Below, one piece after another: positions 61,201-64,000 of a stretch of DNA of 64,000 nt. Within the stretch, counting starts at the first letter, position 1, and each line of letters starts with the position of its first letter. This DNA comes from Actinoalloteichus_B caeruleus (GTDB lineage: Bacteria > Actinomycetota > Actinomycetes > Mycobacteriales > Pseudonocardiaceae): the NCBI RefSeq assembly GCF_000718005.1, contig NZ_JODV01000015.1. One strand, given 5' to 3'. The position numbers and the translations under genes were made by a program. Below the pieces are notes generated by a model. The model searched no databases and was not told the DNA's origin. It saw only the letters and a program-made list of their open reading frames with translations.

Positions 61201-61528
61201 ACATGCGAACGTCGTTCGCAGTTCCTGGATTTCGTCGAACCTGATGACAGCGCTTGTGGCGGGAATGTGGGCGGCGCTTCCGGTTGACTACCTGCTGCGC
61301 GCGACCGGTACTCGCCACCTCGATGTCGGTCGTGCTGGGCGTCTCCCAGCGCCATCGTCGGAACACCCACTTGCTTCAGCATTGCTGCTCAGAACCTTGC
61401 GGCTCAACTGCCTCACGAATGCCTATAGTCGATTGTGGGCTGAGTTGTATTCACCCGTCTGGAGTCAGGCTGAAGGCTGGGTGTACGAGTGGCCGGGTCT
61501 TCAGCCATTGCACGACGTCGGGCCGGAG

Positions 61529-61531
61529 TAG
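61529..61531 (+). other. In-frame TAG in drmMI
   Basis: TAG interrupts the methylase frame 140 codons before its natural end; the codon could derive from TGG by one base change. Downstream codons remain open and read as the family's C-terminal segment up to the GTGA overlap with drmA, so this is a nonsense lesion and not the true stop. Confidence 0.75.
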
Positions 61532-61947
61532 CGGCCGGATACTCCGCTGCGATCCGAGCGGGCACGTCGTTCCGCGTTGGTCGAGATCGACGCCCTGGTG
61601 GCCGTCTGGCTCGGCATGGACGCGGACGCCCTCATCGCCGCCTACCGGGGGCGCTTCCCCGTGCTGCGGAAGTACGAGGCTGTGACCTGGTTCGACGCCG
61701 ACGGTTGGAAGCTGGCGGGCAACCCCCGCACCTCCGGTCAGCGGCAGTCGAAGGAGTCCTGGGCCCAGTTCGAGGCGTACCGGGCCGCTCCGGATACCGT
61801 CCCGGTGCCGGAGGGGTACACGGCTCCGTTCCACAAGGCCGATCGCGAGACGGAGATGCGGGAAGCGCACGCCGTGTTCCAGGCGCGTCTTGACGCCGCC
61901 GTCGCGCGGGGCGAGTGGGACCCGGCCCGCCAGGAGGTGCCGCAGAC

Positions 61948-64000
61948 GTGAGGCCGACGCTCGAAGCACGTGGGCTCAAGGAAAGCCTGCTGCAGTACCT
62001 GTCGACAACCTACGCCCTCAGCGACGAGGGCGCACGCGAGTCGCTGCACCGGTTCCTCGGGGATGAGACCTCCGGCATGTTCCGCGGCCCGTTCCTGCGC
62101 GTCCGCACGCCCTTCCGGACCGCGGATTCCAGCTGGCGGGAGCTGCTGGACTGGAAGCGCGAGGATGGTTGGACGCCGTACGCCCACCAGGCGGAGGCCT
62201 TCGCGCGGCTCAGCTCCTCGGCTGGTCGAACCCCGAGGCCCACCGTCATCACCACGGGCACTGGCTCTGGCAAGACCGAGGCCTTCCTCTACCCGATCCT
62301 TGACCACTGCGTGCGGGAGAAGGCCGCCGGCCACGACGGGATCAAAGCGGTCTTCCTGTACCCGATGAACGCTCTCGCCACGGACCAGGCGCACCGTCTC
62401 AACACCCTGCTTCTCGAGCACGAGACGCTGAGCGGGCTGCACGCGGGTCTGTACATCGGTGAACGAGCCGCGATCAAGTACGAGAAAGTCCACACCCGCC
62501 GCTCGGACATGTGGCTCTCGCCGCCCGACATCCTCATCACCAACTACAAGATGCTGGACCTGCTGCTGCAACGTTCCTCGGACGCTCCGCTGTGGGCCGG
62601 GGCGGACGTTCGCTACGTCGTCGTGGACGAGTTCCACACCTACGACGGCGCGCAGGGCACGGATGTGGCGATGCTGCTGCGTCGGCTGGCTGCCGCTGTC
62701 GGGACACCCGAGCCCGCTCGTCCACTCGGCCGCATCTGCCCGGTGGCCACCTCCGCGACCTTGGTCTCCGATATCGGCGCCGACACCAGCGCCCTACTCG
62801 ACGTCGCCACGCAGGTCTTCGGTACCGAGTTCACCTCCGACGCGGTGATCGGCGAGAACCGGCAGCCGGTCGACGAGTTCATCCCCGTCCAGGATTTCGA
62901 TCCGGTCCTTCCGTTCCCCCTGCCCGAGCAGCTCGCCGCCCTGCCTGACCCGGGGACCGATGAGGAGGCGTTGGCGGATCTGGTCGAGGCGGTCACCGGA
63001 ACACGAGATCTGAACCCGTTCGTACTCGGGGCGAACCTCAAGAAGCACATGCTCACCTCGGCGGTCCTACGGTCGCTGGACGGTGTGGTTCGGACGGGCT
63101 CCGAGATCCTGGACATGATGTGGCGTACTGGCGCCCAGTCGTGGGTCCAGGCGATCACCCGTCATCCGGAGGTGGCGGCCAAAGCTCTTGCGCGGTTCGT
63201 GGCGCTGCTCTCGATGGCGCGTGACCCCGAATCCACTCCAGAACGATCGCGTCCGTTCGCGCATGTCGAGGTACACCAGTGGGCCCGCTCGGTGTCCCGG
63301 CTCGTCCGTGGCGTGTTGCCCTGGCCGAAGGCGGAGTTCCGGTGGGACACAGCCGGCACGAACGACGCGCAGGGCGCGAGCCATGGCCGTACCGCTCCGA
63401 TGACGGTCGCGACATCCGGGCAGTCCGCGAACCTGTTCCTCCCCGCGATCTACTGCCGCGACTGCGGGCGTTCCGGATGGGCGGTGTTCTCCCCCGAGAG
63501 CGACGACCAAGTGGTGGAGTTCGACAGTCACAAGATCCGGCGAGCCTCGACCAGTCAGGACAAGATCAGGGTCCGCAACCTGATCGCCGCGACCGACCGA
63601 GAAGCGCGTGACGGCTCCGGCATCGCACCGACGGCCGTAGCGGCCCGACCCAGCAGGGACAAGGGTGCACTCGCCCACGGCGCGGGTGGATTCGTGCGGG
63701 TGCTGGACGGCCCGGAACGTCGCCTGAGACCGCCCAGCCCGACGAAGGACTACGAACAGGCGACGGGGGAACCACGTCTGACAGCGCGCGACTCGACCTT
63801 CGTTCTAGTCAACGTCGGCGAAACCGCCAACACCGCGGCCGCTGAGGACTGGTGCCCGGCATGCGGAGAGCGCAACGCGATCCGGTATCTCGGAACTGGC
63901 GCCGCGGCCCTCGCGGCGGCATCGGTCACCCAGCTCTTCACCGGCGGAGAGCTCGACGAGGACCAGGCCGAGGACAAGACGTTGATGTTCAACGACTCGG
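61948..64000 (+). CDS. drmA: DEAD/H-box helicase, DrmA homologue, cut by the right edge
   Basis: 684 residues are visible, without a stop. The GTG start overlaps the methylase end (GTGA). The helicase core shows TGTGSGKTE (Lys109), FLYPMNALATDQ, ITNYKMLDLLL, VVDEFHTYDG (Asp227) and ATSATL. Cys pairs follow (YCRDCG near residue 505 and WCPACGERN near 638), as in DISARM DrmA and related YprA-like helicases that bind zinc. The gene order kinase, drmD, drmMI, drmA fits a class 1 DISARM locus; drmB and drmC would be expected just beyond base 64000. Confidence 0.82.
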   Translation, partial: MRPTLEARGLKESLLQYLSTTYALSDEGARESLHRFLGDETSGMFRGPFLRVRTPFRTADSSWRELLDWKREDGWTPYAHQAEAFARLSSSAGRTPRPTVITTGTGSGKTEAFLYPILDHCVREKAAGHDGIKAVFLYPMNALATDQAHRLNTLLLEHETLSGLHAGLYIGERAAIKYEKVHTRRSDMWLSPPDILITNYKMLDLLLQRSSDAPLWAGADVRYVVVDEFHTYDGAQGTDVAMLLRRLAAAVGTPEPARPLGRICPVATSATLVSDIGADTSALLDVATQVFGTEFTSDAVIGENRQPVDEFIPVQDFDPVLPFPLPEQLAALPDPGTDEEALADLVEAVTGTRDLNPFVLGANLKKHMLTSAVLRSLDGVVRTGSEILDMMWRTGAQSWVQAITRHPEVAAKALARFVALLSMARDPESTPERSRPFAHVEVHQWARSVSRLVRGVLPWPKAEFRWDTAGTNDAQGASHGRTAPMTVATSGQSANLFLPAIYCRDCGRSGWAVFSPESDDQVVEFDSHKIRRASTSQDKIRVRNLIAATDREARDGSGIAPTAVAARPSRDKGALAHGAGGFVRVLDGPERRLRPPSPTKDYEQATGEPRLTARDSTFVLVNVGETANTAAAEDWCPACGERNAIRYLGTGAAALAAASVTQLFTGGELDEDQAEDKTLMFNDS

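Larger units (their letters stand above)
56505..61951 (+). pseudogene. drmMI: DISARM-type DNA adenine methylase (DrmMI), broken by a frameshift and a nonsense codon
   Basis: Three pieces of one gene. Piece 1 (56505-58355) is an N-terminal domain, in frame until a 20-bp tandem duplication at 58230-58273. Piece 2 continues in another frame to a TAG at 61529-61531 and holds the catalytic motifs SYYTPESLTK, CEPALGSGAFL (SAM motif I) and NPPWV (motif IV, 59909-59923). Piece 3 (61532-61951) follows in the same frame as piece 2, with RARRSALVEIDALVAVWLG, a C-terminal signature of these large methylases. Removing one repeat copy and reading TAG as a sense codon restores a single frame of 1808 residues. 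The outer ends overlap drmD (ATGA) and drmA (GTGA), confirming the ancestral gene limits. Loss of methylation activity is expected. Confidence 0.85.

Overview
The window is high-GC DNA (strong G/C preference at third codon positions, GTG/TTG starts, MbtH-partnered NRPS genes) and reads as an actinomycete chromosome arm rich in accessory genes. The genus cannot be fixed from sequence alone. No rRNA, tRNA, CRISPR array or transposase was recognised.

Layout. (1) 1-20.1 kb is the right part of a nonribosomal peptide cluster. One leftward NRPS gene starts at 17763 and is open to the left edge (5921 codons visible). It carries C-A-MT-T, C-A-T, C-A-T, C-A-MT-T and C-A-MT(partial). An MbtH-like gene lies upstream of it and a divergent PLP aminotransferase follows. 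(2) 20.1-36.7 kb is a mixed block: a GH35 beta-galactosidase, an SDR oxidoreductase divergent from an MmyB-type XRE regulator, a three-gene operon (ParA-like ATPase, a protein with two SAP/Rho_N-like segments, and a RAMA-CBS-HEPN protein) that looks like an undescribed defence or stress module, an O-methyltransferase, a serine hydrolase divergent from a PadR regulator over a perfect 12-bp inverted-repeat operator, an Atu4866 protein fused to a gutted amidohydrolase, and a cystathionine gamma-synthase. (3) 37.8-52.0 kb is a second, compact biosynthetic operon on the plus strand: orphan carB, sbnA-like and sbnB-like genes (L-2,3-diaminopropionate synthesis), a FAD/NAD(P)-binding enzyme, a NodU/CmcH carbamoyltransferase, a single C-A-T NRPS module, a thioesterase and an MFS exporter. 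A strong hairpin closes it. (4) 52.3-64.0 kb is a DISARM-like antiphage island: a Hanks-type Ser/Thr kinase, a SNF2-like helicase (DrmD), a DNA adenine methylase (DrmMI) and a DEAD/H helicase (DrmA, cut by the right edge).

How the parts work together. In cluster 2 the genes suggest that serine-derived phosphate ester and glutamate give diaminopropionate (SbnA/SbnB), CarB supplies carbamoyl phosphate, the carbamoyltransferase and flavoenzyme decorate the residue, the C-A-T module and TE process it, and the MFS protein exports it. The product is not identifiable, and the gene combination does not match a pathway I can name. In the DISARM-like island the genes are translationally coupled (ATGA/GTGA overlaps), but the methylase is broken twice: a 20-bp tandem duplication shifts the frame near 58250, and an in-frame TAG at 61529 separates the C-terminal segment. 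The restriction-modification function is therefore probably lost or altered in this strain. The methylase's C-terminal half also has visibly lower GC than its surroundings.

The points most worth a second look are the ParA/SAP/RAMA-CBS-HEPN operon, the diaminopropionate-carbamoyl NRPS operon and the doubly broken DISARM methylase.
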